From IMG/VR virus record IMGVR_UViG_3300021077_000018, positions 1-36,850 of that record: a stretch of 36,850 nt of DNA; one strand, given 5' to 3'. The stretch is from a virus. Position numbers and translations under genes: made by a program. The notes under the pieces were generated by a model. It was not told where the DNA came from, searched no databases, and saw only the letters and a list, made by a program, of their open reading frames with translations. Each line of letters starts with the position of its first letter. The stretch's first letter is position 1. Positions 30,146-35,185 of this stretch are shown one piece after another.

Positions 30146-30476
30146 ATTTTATTTTTAAAGCTCCCCAAAAACATTTACTAAAAGTATTTCTTACCCTACT
30201 TCCTTTTGGATAAGTTCCAGCATATTTACAACATTCTCTATAAAACCATCTTAAATCGTCTATCTCTTTTAAAGCTACAAGTTTCTGTCTTACCACAATA
30301 AAATCAAACTCTGGCTTTTTTTCTTTTCTCATATCTTTATTTATTCTTTCTTTAAAACAGTTTACTGCATAGTTCCAATCTTTCTGGTATTCTTTTCCTT
30401 TAACTCTTAAAGACTCTTTAGGATTTTGTCTAAAAGCTTCTATTCTTTCTTTTAATATGTCTTCTGTTGATTGCAT
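30144..30476 (-). CDS. Helical basic protein of unknown function
   Basis: I use the ATG at 30476 (110 residues, starting MQSTEDILKERIEAF), not an ATG 14 codons upstream, whose extra N-terminus is just translation of a pyrimidine-rich tract. The protein is helical and Lys/Arg-rich, with DFIVVRQKLVALKEIDDLRW (about 58-77) and a C-terminus FSKCFWGALKIK. I cannot assign a family. It is the only unassigned gene near the early promoter large enough to be a replication accessory factor, but there is no evidence for that. Confidence 0.55.
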   Translation of the reverse strand: MQSTEDILKERIEAFRQNPKESLRVKGKEYQKDWNYAVNCFKERINKDMRKEKKPEFDFIVVRQKLVALKEIDDLRWFYRECCKYAGTYPKGSRVRNTFSKCFWGALKIK

Positions 30477-30525
30477 TGTATTTGGATAATCTAAAAATGA
30501 AAAACTTAAAGAAAACAAGTCCTAA

Positions 30526-30568
30526 GAAAAAAGAAATGAAAAAGAAAAAAAGGGGGGGTGAAAAAATA
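30526..30568. other. 43-base homopurine/homopyrimidine tract with G7 run
   Basis: The plus strand from 30526 to 30568 is almost entirely A and G, including GGGGGGG at 30551-30557; the minus strand is therefore T/C-rich. Such tracts can form triplex DNA or act as replication or transcription pause sites. A 29-codon hydrophobic frame (30506-30595) crosses it on the minus strand but is probably a by-product of the composition. Confidence 0.6.
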
Positions 30569-30619
30569 AATCACTATTACCCAAATTAGAGCCATCCTTT
30601 TTTAATGAACCGATATAGC

Positions 30620-30650
30620 AAAAAACACCTTTCTTACGATTGGTGTTTTA
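30620..30650 (-). terminator. Intrinsic terminator of the short transcript at 30.7 kb
   Basis: AAAACACC (minus strand, 30649-30642) pairs with GGTGTTTT (30629-30622), 12-base loop, followed by TT. The stem is eight perfect pairs with a short T-run. It terminates the unit started at 30731-30759. Confidence 0.7.
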
Positions 30651-30724
30651 AGTGTCTGACCAAAGACACAGCTAAAGACTTTGTGGTTGCAGAATCTTTA
30701 ATTGTGTTCTTGCCTTTGGTCATA
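30620..30724 (-). ncRNA. Candidate small RNA (about 105 nt) or leaderless 29-codon gene
   Basis: A TTGCTT-17-TATAAT promoter (30731-30759) and an intrinsic terminator (30620-30650) bracket about 105 bases between the NinG-like gene and the 110-residue gene. The RNA can pair TGACCAAAG (5' part) with CTTTGGTCA, plus a weaker CACA/TGTG stem, giving a long-range hairpin. The predicted start falls at an ATG (30723) opening a 29-codon frame that stops in the terminator loop (30634). Either a regulatory RNA or a leaderless microprotein; I cannot tell which. Confidence 0.55.
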
Positions 30725-30730
30725 TAAGAA

Positions 30731-30759
30731 ATTATAAATCTAATATATTTCCAAAGCAA
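30731..30759 (-). promoter_or_regulatory. Promoter (TTGCTT-17-TATAAT) of the small transcript
   Basis: TTGCTT (30754-30759) and TATAAT (30731-30736) with 17-base spacing, reading left. The -10 ends 7 bases before the ATG at 30723, the same geometry as at 2753, 23999 and 32252. Confidence 0.7.
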
Positions 30760-30776
30760 CTGTTAATATCTTTATA

Positions 30777-31163
30777 TCATAAACTCTTATATATTGTCAA
30801 CTGTTTGATATAATGGTCTATCGCTTTTGTTGTTTGTTGTTTTAGTTCAAATAGATTATCAATATGTTCTTGTCCTTTCTCTTTTACAAGTCTTCTATAA
30901 AATTCACTTCCATTTCCTCCTAAATTTATGTTGCAATAGTAGCATTGAAGACGAAGATTATTTAGATTATAACGAAGCAATGCACCTCCGACAGAGTTTG
31001 GAATAAAATGACCTAGCTGACAATTACTTCCAGCTATTTCTTTATCGCAAGTGAAACAATAGAATTTATTATCTTTTAGATACCTTTCTTTTGTTATTCT
31101 TCTGCACTCTTCCCACAACTCGTCTTGTATTTTCCTCGTTAGGCTTTTTGATTTTTTTCTCAT
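30777..31163 (-). CDS. ninG: NinG-like HNH/zinc recombination protein
   Basis: This 128-residue protein matches the phage lambda NinG/Rap family. It has a helical start (SLTRKIQDELWEECRRI), a zinc pair CFTC (36-39), then GHFIPN (51-56), the LRYNLNNLRLQCYYCNINLGGN block (63-84) with the second pair CYYC (74-77), and the closing region FYRRLVKEKGQEHIDNLFEL. Rap is a structure-specific nuclease that acts on branched DNA and aids recombination. It probably completes the RecT/exonuclease pathway encoded nearby. Confidence 0.87.
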   Translation of the reverse strand: MRKKSKSLTRKIQDELWEECRRITKERYLKDNKFYCFTCDKEIAGSNCQLGHFIPNSVGGALLRYNLNNLRLQCYYCNINLGGNGSEFYRRLVKEKGQEHIDNLFELKQQTTKAIDHYIKQLTIYKSL

Positions 31164-31218
31164 AGTGATTTTGAACCCACTTAGTTATTATATAATCTTG
31201 TAAACTTATCTTTTCCAT
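31069..31218 (-). CDS. Possible 49-residue basic protein overlapping ninG
   Basis: A frame starting MEKISLQDYIITKWV at 31218 runs 18 codons before entering ninG in another frame and then 31 codons inside it. It fills the 67-base gap before ninG and contains a basic C-terminus. The long overlap lowers confidence; the frame may instead serve to couple translation. Confidence 0.3.
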   Translation of the reverse strand: MEKISLQDYIITKWVQNHYEKKIKKPNEENTRRVVGRVQKNNKRKVSKR

Positions 31219-31230
31219 CAAATTATTTTA

Positions 31231-32244
31231 TTAGTTTATTATCATTCCATTCACAAGTTGGATATTTTTTACTTTATAATTTCCATTTGGTTCTGTTTCA
31301 ATATATGCGAAGCCGTGCTGATAGTTATTTCCGAAAGGGGTATAACTTGGGGAAAGTTCTGAAAGACAACCTGTTGAGTAGCATACTATTGTTTTGTTGT
31401 TTAGAGTAGTTTCGGTATGTGTTGATACTTTGTGTGAGTGTCCGATTAAAACAGATGCTTTGGCTTTTAAGAAAGCTCCTCTGGCCGAGTTTACTGGCGA
31501 GAATACTCCACGAAGTAAAAGATGTCCGTGTGTGATATTTAGCTTTCCTGCTTTTACTAGTGTTGTGTCTGGGATTACTTCCATATTGTGCTTCTCTGCT
31601 TCTAAGAGGAAGTCTAGTCTAAATTCTTCTACATCTAAAAGTTCTGGAGCTTTGTTGGCTAAATACATTTCTAATCGGTTACAGTGATTTCCTTTTAGAT
31701 AAAATATCTTTGCATCTGGAAAGTGTTTGTTGAGTGTAGAAAGAAATTCTTTTGTCATTTCTATTTCTTCGGCTACACTTCGTCGGCGTTCCATATTAAT
31801 AAAATGGCTAATCTGATAGAAGTCTATCAAATCGCCATTGATTAAAATTGTATTTATATTTTGTTTCTTTCCATAGTCTAGGGCTACTGTGAGGGCCTGT
31901 ATATCGTGATATGGTATATGCAAGTCAGAGATTACTAGAATACGATTATTTTTGCTGGGGATTGTAAATGTCTTTGGTTTCTTTGCATCTGAATTAGGTA
32001 GATTATATGGGTTCTTTAGAGAGTTTGGTTTCACGAAGAACGTTTTATCTGGGACAGCTTTTCGGTGTGATTTCCCGTGTAGTCCTCGTTTTTCTCTTAT
32101 CATACTTCTGACAGTTTCAACACTAGTAAACTCTGCAGAATTTTCTGCATATATTTTTTTTGCTAAAGTGGTTGATTGAGTATTAGGAAATTTTTTTAAA
32201 TAATTTTCTACAAGCACACCTTTATACGTCTTGTGCATTCCCAT
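31231..32244 (-). CDS. Calcineurin-like metallophosphoesterase with N-terminal HTH-like domain
   Basis: I prefer the ATG at 32244 (337 residues, starting MGMHKTYKG), since an earlier ATG at 32268 lies upstream of the -10 box. Residues 1-65 form a helical, HTH-like segment (STTLAKKIYAENSAEFTSVETV). The phosphoesterase core shows SDLH (106-109), GDLID (137-141), GNHCNR (185-190), THGH (238-241) and GHSH (268-271), the complete set of metal-binding and catalytic motifs. Such enzymes cleave nucleic acids, nucleotides or phosphoproteins. Being the first gene of its transcript suggests an early function, perhaps host takeover. Confidence 0.85.
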   Translation of the reverse strand: MGMHKTYKGVLVENYLKKFPNTQSTTLAKKIYAENSAEFTSVETVRSMIREKRGLHGKSHRKAVPDKTFFVKPNSLKNPYNLPNSDAKKPKTFTIPSKNNRILVISDLHIPYHDIQALTVALDYGKKQNINTILINGDLIDFYQISHFINMERRRSVAEEIEMTKEFLSTLNKHFPDAKIFYLKGNHCNRLEMYLANKAPELLDVEEFRLDFLLEAEKHNMEVIPDTTLVKAGKLNITHGHLLLRGVFSPVNSARGAFLKAKASVLIGHSHKVSTHTETTLNNKTIVCYSTGCLSELSPSYTPFGNNYQHGFAYIETEPNGNYKVKNIQLVNGMIIN

Positions 32245-32251
32245 ACCATAT

Positions 32252-32281
32252 ATTATAACATACAACAAAAAAACTACACAA
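32252..32281 (-). promoter_or_regulatory. Promoter of the metallophosphoesterase gene (TTGTGT-18-TATAAT)
   Basis: TGTTATAAT (-10 at 32252-32257 with TG upstream) lies 7 bases before the ATG at 32244; TTGTGT (32276-32281) is 18 bases further up. It overlaps the T-run of the upstream terminator, so termination and re-initiation are adjacent. Confidence 0.7.
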
Positions 32282-32301
32282 CATCTGTTAGATTATGTAG
32301 T
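32264..32301 (-). terminator. Intrinsic terminator after the lytic transglycosylase unit
   Basis: On the minus strand ACTACA pairs with TGTAGT, extended inward by four more pairs with G-T wobbles, and is followed by seven T residues. It ends the transcript from 33039. A G/C-rich hairpin CCCTG/CAGGG at 32314-32329 lies just before it. The 117-base gap 32269-32385 holds only these elements. Confidence 0.75.
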
Positions 32302-32385
32302 CTTTTTTGGAAACCCTGCGTCGACAGGGGAAGATATTAAATTATTTGGCTATCCGACTTTATGGTATTTGTGTGTTCGGTGCAT

Positions 32386-32790
32386 CTATATTTTACCATT
32401 TTTGTGTAAAATACGGAAACACGTCCATTGATGTTTTTGACCCTTAGAAAACATATATGCTCCTAATTTGATTTGGTCAAAAGGAGAATCCCAGTTCAAG
32501 TCTTCGTCTATCTTCTTTTCCCACGTTAGGAAAGTAGACTCTTGAAACTGTAGTAAACCTATTGAATTATGTCCCGACCCTCCATCGTTGTATGCTATGG
32601 AGTTTATATCGTAATCACTTTCACACTTTATTACGGCTTTTAAAGTGTTTGTATCTGTCTTGTAATAATCTGCCCAGTACTCAATTTGCTCATCAATGGG
32701 TTTGTCTTTTAAAAGTGCATTGGGAGCTTGAGCGTGTATTGTAGTAACAAAGAAACATAGTGCTACTATTGTGATGAGAAAGTACCTCAT
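32386..32790 (-). CDS. Secreted SLT-type lytic transglycosylase
   Basis: The 134 residues start with a signal peptide (FLITIVALCFFVTTIHA at 4-20, probable cut after A20). Then comes the SLT/goose-lysozyme core: VIKCESDYDINSIAYNDGG with catalytic Glu57, and SIGLLQFQESTFLTWEKK (about 76-93). The end region SPFDQIKLGAYMFSKGQKHQWTCF resembles a C-terminal motif I associate with Patescibacterial transglycosylases. It cleaves peptidoglycan glycan strands with formation of anhydro-muramic acid. The ribosome-binding site is inside a hairpin (32796-32826), so expression may be delayed. Likely acts in lysis with the upstream membrane protein. Confidence 0.82.
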   Translation of the reverse strand: MRYFLITIVALCFFVTTIHAQAPNALLKDKPIDEQIEYWADYYKTDTNTLKAVIKCESDYDINSIAYNDGGSGHNSIGLLQFQESTFLTWEKKIDEDLNWDSPFDQIKLGAYMFSKGQKHQWTCFRILHKNGKI

Positions 32791-32795
32791 AATTG

Positions 32796-32826
32796 CCCTT
32801 GAACGCTTGAAATTGCGTTTTAAGGG
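32796..32826 (-). promoter_or_regulatory. Hairpin hiding the ribosome-binding site of the transglycosylase
   Basis: CCCTT pairs with AAGGG and AACGC with GCGTT around an 8-base loop. The AAGGG of the outer stem lies 5 bases before the ATG and is the only Shine-Dalgarno candidate, so in the folded RNA it is blocked. This would hold back a lytic enzyme until the fold opens. Confidence 0.65.
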
Positions 32827-32835
32827 GATTAAAGT

Positions 32836-32994
32836 CTATGTAGTAGTATTTCCAGCTAAAGCGTGTTCTACGAAGCCTAAAACCGCTAAAACTAGAGTAA
32901 AATCGCCCCCCACACTACCTTTTATGGCTTGTAGTCCAGCTATTACGAATACTATTGCTAAAATACCGATTGTTCTTAAACTATGATTATTCAT
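32836..32994 (-). CDS. Small two-segment membrane protein, holin candidate
   Basis: I use the ATG at 32994, not an in-frame GTG at 33027. The 52 residues have two hydrophobic spans, IGILAIVFVIAGLQAI (9-24) and FTLVLAVLGFV (about 32-42), and short polar ends. Position directly before the secreted transglycosylase fits a holin. A perfect 13-base match to the 16S 3' end lies 28-40 bases upstream, which is unusually far. A 9-codon CTG-started leader between them would end 1 base before this ATG. Confidence 0.6.
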   Translation of the reverse strand: MNNHSLRTIGILAIVFVIAGLQAIKGSVGGDFTLVLAVLGFVEHALAGNTTT

Positions 32995-33021
32995 TTTATT
33001 TGAAAGTGATAAGATTAGCCA

Positions 33022-33034
33022 GATCACCTCCTTT
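33022..33034 (-). promoter_or_regulatory. Extended Shine-Dalgarno fully complementary to the 16S 3' end
   Basis: AAAGGAGGTGATC on the minus strand is the perfect 13-base complement of GATCACCTCCTTT, the conserved 3' terminus of bacterial 16S rRNA. No ATG, GTG or TTG occurs at normal spacing. It may feed a short CTG leader or act as a ribosome loading site. Position relative to the next ATG is odd. Confidence 0.7.
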
Positions 33035-33038
33035 ATTA

Positions 33039-33047
33039 ATTATACCA
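33039..33047 (-). promoter_or_regulatory. Extended -10 promoter (TGGTATAAT) of the lysis unit
   Basis: TGGTATAAT lies between the terminator at 33052-33084 and the extended Shine-Dalgarno. A 16-mer TTAATTATACCATATT covering it is identical to 33690-33705, the promoter of the next upstream unit. The -35 is poor. Confidence 0.6.
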
Positions 33048-33051
33048 TATT

Positions 33052-33084
33052 AAAAAAGAACCCAAACATATAGTCTAGGTTCTT
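33052..33084 (-). terminator. Intrinsic terminator after the 60-residue gene
   Basis: AAGAACC pairs with GGTTCTT around a 15-base loop and is followed by TTTT on the minus strand. It begins at the stop of the 33083-33265 gene. Confidence 0.75.
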
Positions 33085-33265
33085 AACTTGTTGCATAACG
33101 CTCACCTGTTTCAAAAATAAGGATTACTCGTTTTTTACTTTTAGAGACAAACATACATCTATCGTTTTTGCGATAAACATTGCAATTATTTGCATCACGA
33201 ACAAAAATCCATTGTTCTTTTTGAAGCTCCTCATCTGTTACAATATCGCCTTCTTTGATTTTCAT
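33083..33265 (-). CDS. Small protein of the SD-rich cluster, unknown function
   Basis: I choose the ATG at 33265 (60 residues, starting MKIKEGDIVTDEELQ), which overlaps the previous TGA by four bases and has GGGGGAAG ahead of it as SD. The strands QWIFVRDANNCNVYRK and CMFVSKSKKRVILIFE suggest a small beta fold. Not assigned. Upstream in-frame ATGs give an implausible Arg-rich extension. Confidence 0.65.
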   Translation of the reverse strand: MKIKEGDIVTDEELQKEQWIFVRDANNCNVYRKNDRCMFVSKSKKRVILIFETGERYATS

Positions 33266-33468
33266 TTTTCTTCCCCCTTTCTTATCCATCTTTCGATAGA
33301 CATAGTTCCTGAAGTAGATTTGAAATCTACACCTTGTTTTTCTATACAAACTCCACAACTACAAGTATAAAATACTTGACTGTCATAAATATCTACAAAG
33401 ACAAAATCGTGCGCTGTGTCTCTATTACAAATTCTGCAAAAGAGAGTTTTTTGAAAGTCGTAGTTCAT
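33262..33468 (-). CDS. Small zinc-ribbon protein with strong SD
   Basis: The 68 residues hold CRIC (11-14) and CSCGVC (36-41), a zinc ribbon, and a basic end IERWIRKGEEK. It starts in an AAAGGAGGTAATTT context, a strong Shine-Dalgarno, and overlaps its neighbours by four bases at each end (ATGA). A host-directed early regulator is plausible. Confidence 0.7.
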   Translation of the reverse strand: MNYDFQKTLFCRICNRDTAHDFVFVDIYDSQVFYTCSCGVCIEKQGVDFKSTSGTMSIERWIRKGEEK

Positions 33469-33650
33469 AAATTACCTCCTTTCCACTCTAAAGATAAGTC
33501 GGTAATAGGTACGTCAATAGTTGTCTGGTCGTTTGAGATAGTAACTTTAATGTTTGGATAACATTGTTGGTAGCGTGGGAATAAGTCTTGGCAAACTGGG
33601 GATTTATACGCATATAAATCGTCTGCATAATACACTAAAAGTAAAAACAT
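33465..33650 (-). CDS. Small protein with hydrophobic start, first of the SD-rich cluster
   Basis: The 61 residues begin MFLLLVYYADDLYAYK, short for a membrane segment but possibly a signal-like anchor. A Thr/Ile-rich strand region follows (IKVTISNDQTTIDVPITDL). It has AAAAAAGGAGG five bases before its ATG. The extended -10 at 33693 is its promoter. Function not recognised. Confidence 0.6.
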   Translation of the reverse strand: MFLLLVYYADDLYAYKSPVCQDLFPRYQQCYPNIKVTISNDQTTIDVPITDLSLEWKGGNL

Positions 33651-33692
33651 AATAACCTCCTTTTTTAATTGTAAATAACAATATTTATATTA

Positions 33693-33701
33693 ATTATACC
33701 A
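33693..33701 (-). promoter_or_regulatory. Extended -10 promoter (TGGTATAAT) of the SD-rich cluster
   Basis: TGGTATAAT, embedded in the same 16-mer as the promoter at 33039, lies 43 bases before the ATG at 33650 and directly downstream of a terminator. It starts the unit of three small genes. Confidence 0.6.
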
Positions 33702-33710
33702 TATTCCAAC

Positions 33711-33734
33711 AAAAAAATACGGGAGTCGCCCGTA
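33711..33734 (-). terminator. Intrinsic terminator (TACGGG/CCCGTA, T7)
   Basis: A GC-strong stem of six perfect pairs with a 5-base loop is followed by seven T residues on the minus strand, a textbook rho-independent terminator. It ends the short unit that starts near 33838. Confidence 0.88.
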
Positions 33735-33838
33735 CTTTATGTTGCCTAGAAAGGTTTTATTATTAAAATTAAATTGTAGTCCAATGCGACTATGAGTTGT
33801 GGTGAAGAACATTTTGGATAAGGGCAATATATCCAGTT
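33711..33838 (-). ncRNA. Candidate small RNA (about 128 nt), upstream of the SD-rich cluster
   Basis: A TGTTATAAT promoter (33845-33853) and the terminator at 33711-33734 bracket about 128 bases. The RNA has a 5' stem GGATA/TATCC. A 40-codon frame (33690-33812) runs through the terminator and into the next promoter, which argues against coding. The -35 is poor. Confidence 0.5.
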
Positions 33839-33844
33839 GTATAT

Positions 33845-33853
33845 ATTATAACA
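33845..33853 (-). promoter_or_regulatory. Extended -10 promoter (TGTTATAAT) of the second small RNA
   Basis: TGTTATAAT on the minus strand, the same 9-mer as at 2753, lies 8 bases downstream of the terminator of the preceding unit. No convincing -35 because that position falls in the terminator stem. Confidence 0.55.
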
Positions 33854-33860
33854 TTTTAAA

Positions 33861-33886
33861 ACAAAAATCCCTCATATTGGGATTCT
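33861..33886 (-). terminator. Intrinsic terminator of the late operon / first small RNA
   Basis: AATCCC pairs with GGGATT (7-base loop), followed by TTTG then TTTT. It is the first terminator after the lysin gene and thus probably ends the late transcript. Confidence 0.78.
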
Positions 33887-33986
33887 TTTGTGCGTTTACT
33901 CCAGTAGAGAACTCAATCAAAACCAGAGAGACATCGAACATATTTTATTGGTGTGAGACATTAAATATTTTTTGTTCTCTCCCAAT
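33861..33986 (-). ncRNA. Candidate small RNA (about 126 nt) downstream of the lysin gene
   Basis: A TTGCAA-17-TATAAT promoter overlaps the end of the lysin gene; the terminator at 33861-33886 closes the unit. AGAGAAC near the 5' end pairs with GTTCTCT about 60 bases later, forming a closed domain. No frame longer than about 14 codons is present. Could also simply be the late-operon 3' UTR. With the unit at 33711-33838 it fills the 354-base gap 33651-34004. Confidence 0.5.
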
Positions 33987-33992
33987 ACTATA

Positions 33993-34021
33993 ATTATATT
34001 ATTATTAAGAAAGTTTTGCAA
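33993..34021 (-). promoter_or_regulatory. Promoter (TTGCAA-17-TATAAT) at the end of the lysin gene
   Basis: TTGCAA (34016-34021) overlaps the last codons of the lysin gene and TATAAT is at 33993-33998; spacing 17. It would start a transcript of about 126 bases. Confidence 0.55.
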
Positions 34022-34934
34022 ATGTCAAAGGTCCAGCGATACCATCTCCAACAAGAGAATGTTCTAATTGAAATTTTATAACTGTTTGTTTTGTGAGTGG
34101 ACCAAAGTAACCATCTGCTGTGATTCCTAATTTTAATTGTAGCTGTTTCACATCAAACCCTTTGCTTCCTAATTTCAAAGTTTTAGTAAAAATATATTTG
34201 GCTTCTGAATTTACTGCTGTTAGTATTTCTACGCAACGTGACATATAATCCTGAGCAAAATATCCAATACCATTTCTACCCCAAGCACTACTCCAACTGT
34301 TGATAAAATAAATATAGTTTTCATCATAGGCATAAGCTACTACCCAGTGAGCTGAAGTAATAGGTATATTAGTTTTTAAAGGTAAAATATCTTTTTCTAA
34401 CCAAGATGGTGTCCAAAATTCTGCACCGACACGAAGCAACATTATTACTGCTTTGTGGTCATATATAGCTTGTTTGAGTTGTTCCCAAGTTGGATTCCAA
34501 GATGCCGCATAAGTTGAAATTGTATGCTGTAATGCTTCTGAAACCATATCTGGTGTTAGGGTTGATGGGTCTACATAATCTTTATTAGAAAGAGAATAAT
34601 TGTTTGGCATTGTTTTGATTGAACATATACCAGTCTTTTTTAAGACTTGCATTATAGTATCACCAGTTGAACCATCATTTGGTGTTAGTTTATCAGCAAG
34701 GCGAATTTCTTTCCAAAGAAACTCTGGTGAACCTTCAAAGTTTTCTAAAACTTGTTTCAATGCTTGTCCTGCGTGTGCTCCACAACTAGGCGTTTTTGCT
34801 TGCATTTCTATCACACCATTGAAAGATGGCATATAGGTAGCTGGTCTGGTAGCTACAGGAGCGAATGAACCCAATAAGACATCTTGTTCTTTTTGTTCTC
34901 TTTCTATACCTCCGAAATTACATTGATTTTCCAT
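34005..34934 (-). CDS. Papain-family (C1) peptidase with peptidoglycan-binding domain, probable endolysin
   Basis: This 309-residue protein has the C1 catalytic set: TPSCGAHAG with nucleophile Cys51, SAHWVVAYAYD with His196, and FINSWSSAWGRNGIGYF with Asn212. Residues 252-309 form a PG_binding_1 domain (LKLGSKGFDVKQLQLKLG, then DGYFGPLTKQTVIKFQ). No signal peptide is seen. Its start overlaps the holin-like gene's stop by one base. A Cys peptidase joined to this wall-binding domain would cut peptide cross-links or wall proteins. Papain-type endolysins are uncommon. Enzyme class is well supported; the lytic role is inferred from the domain and neighbour. Confidence 0.85.
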   Translation of the reverse strand: MENQCNFGGIEREQKEQDVLLGSFAPVATRPATYMPSFNGVIEMQAKTPSCGAHAGQALKQVLENFEGSPEFLWKEIRLADKLTPNDGSTGDTIMQVLKKTGICSIKTMPNNYSLSNKDYVDPSTLTPDMVSEALQHTISTYAASWNPTWEQLKQAIYDHKAVIMLLRVGAEFWTPSWLEKDILPLKTNIPITSAHWVVAYAYDENYIYFINSWSSAWGRNGIGYFAQDYMSRCVEILTAVNSEAKYIFTKTLKLGSKGFDVKQLQLKLGITADGYFGPLTKQTVIKFQLEHSLVGDGIAGPLTFAKLS

Positions 34935-35185
34935 TATTTTAATTCAATTAATTTTAATAATAAATATCCTAAATAACTTATGAGACCTGTGCCGACTGTT
35001 ATAGCAAACCAAATTAATACTTTCTCCACCCATTTATCTGCTTTATTAGAAACAACTTCTTCAAGTTTTTTCATTAAAGCTATATGTTGTTCTTTATTTT
35101 CTGCTTGAAATTCCTCAAGTTTATCCATAATGTTTGTTACGTTAGTTTCTAATACTGCTATGCGTGTTACTTCTTTCTCACTCAT
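34934..35185 (-). CDS. Holin-like / XhlA-type membrane protein
   Basis: The 83 residues are a coiled coil (about 5-48, VTRIAVLETNVTNIMDKLEEF) followed by one transmembrane segment (VLIWFAITVGTGLISYLGYLLL at 57-78). That layout matches XhlA-like haemolysin/holin accessory proteins. It overlaps both neighbours by one base (TAATG) and directly precedes the peptidase, forming a lysis pair. Confidence 0.75.
   Translation of the reverse strand: MSEKEVTRIAVLETNVTNIMDKLEEFQAENKEQHIALMKKLEEVVSNKADKWVEKVLIWFAITVGTGLISYLGYLLLKLIELK

Noticed and set aside
32836-33027. GTG start at 33027 for the holin candidate
   Set aside because: The SD-like sequence overlaps the GTG itself, leaving no spacing for initiation.
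33690-33812. 40-codon minus-strand frame across the second small RNA
   Set aside because: It reads through a perfect intrinsic terminator and into the next promoter, and has no ribosome-binding site.
33900-33960. tRNA-like GTTCGAT motif
   Set aside because: The T-loop-like bases lack a pairing T stem, and no acceptor or anticodon arm can be formed.
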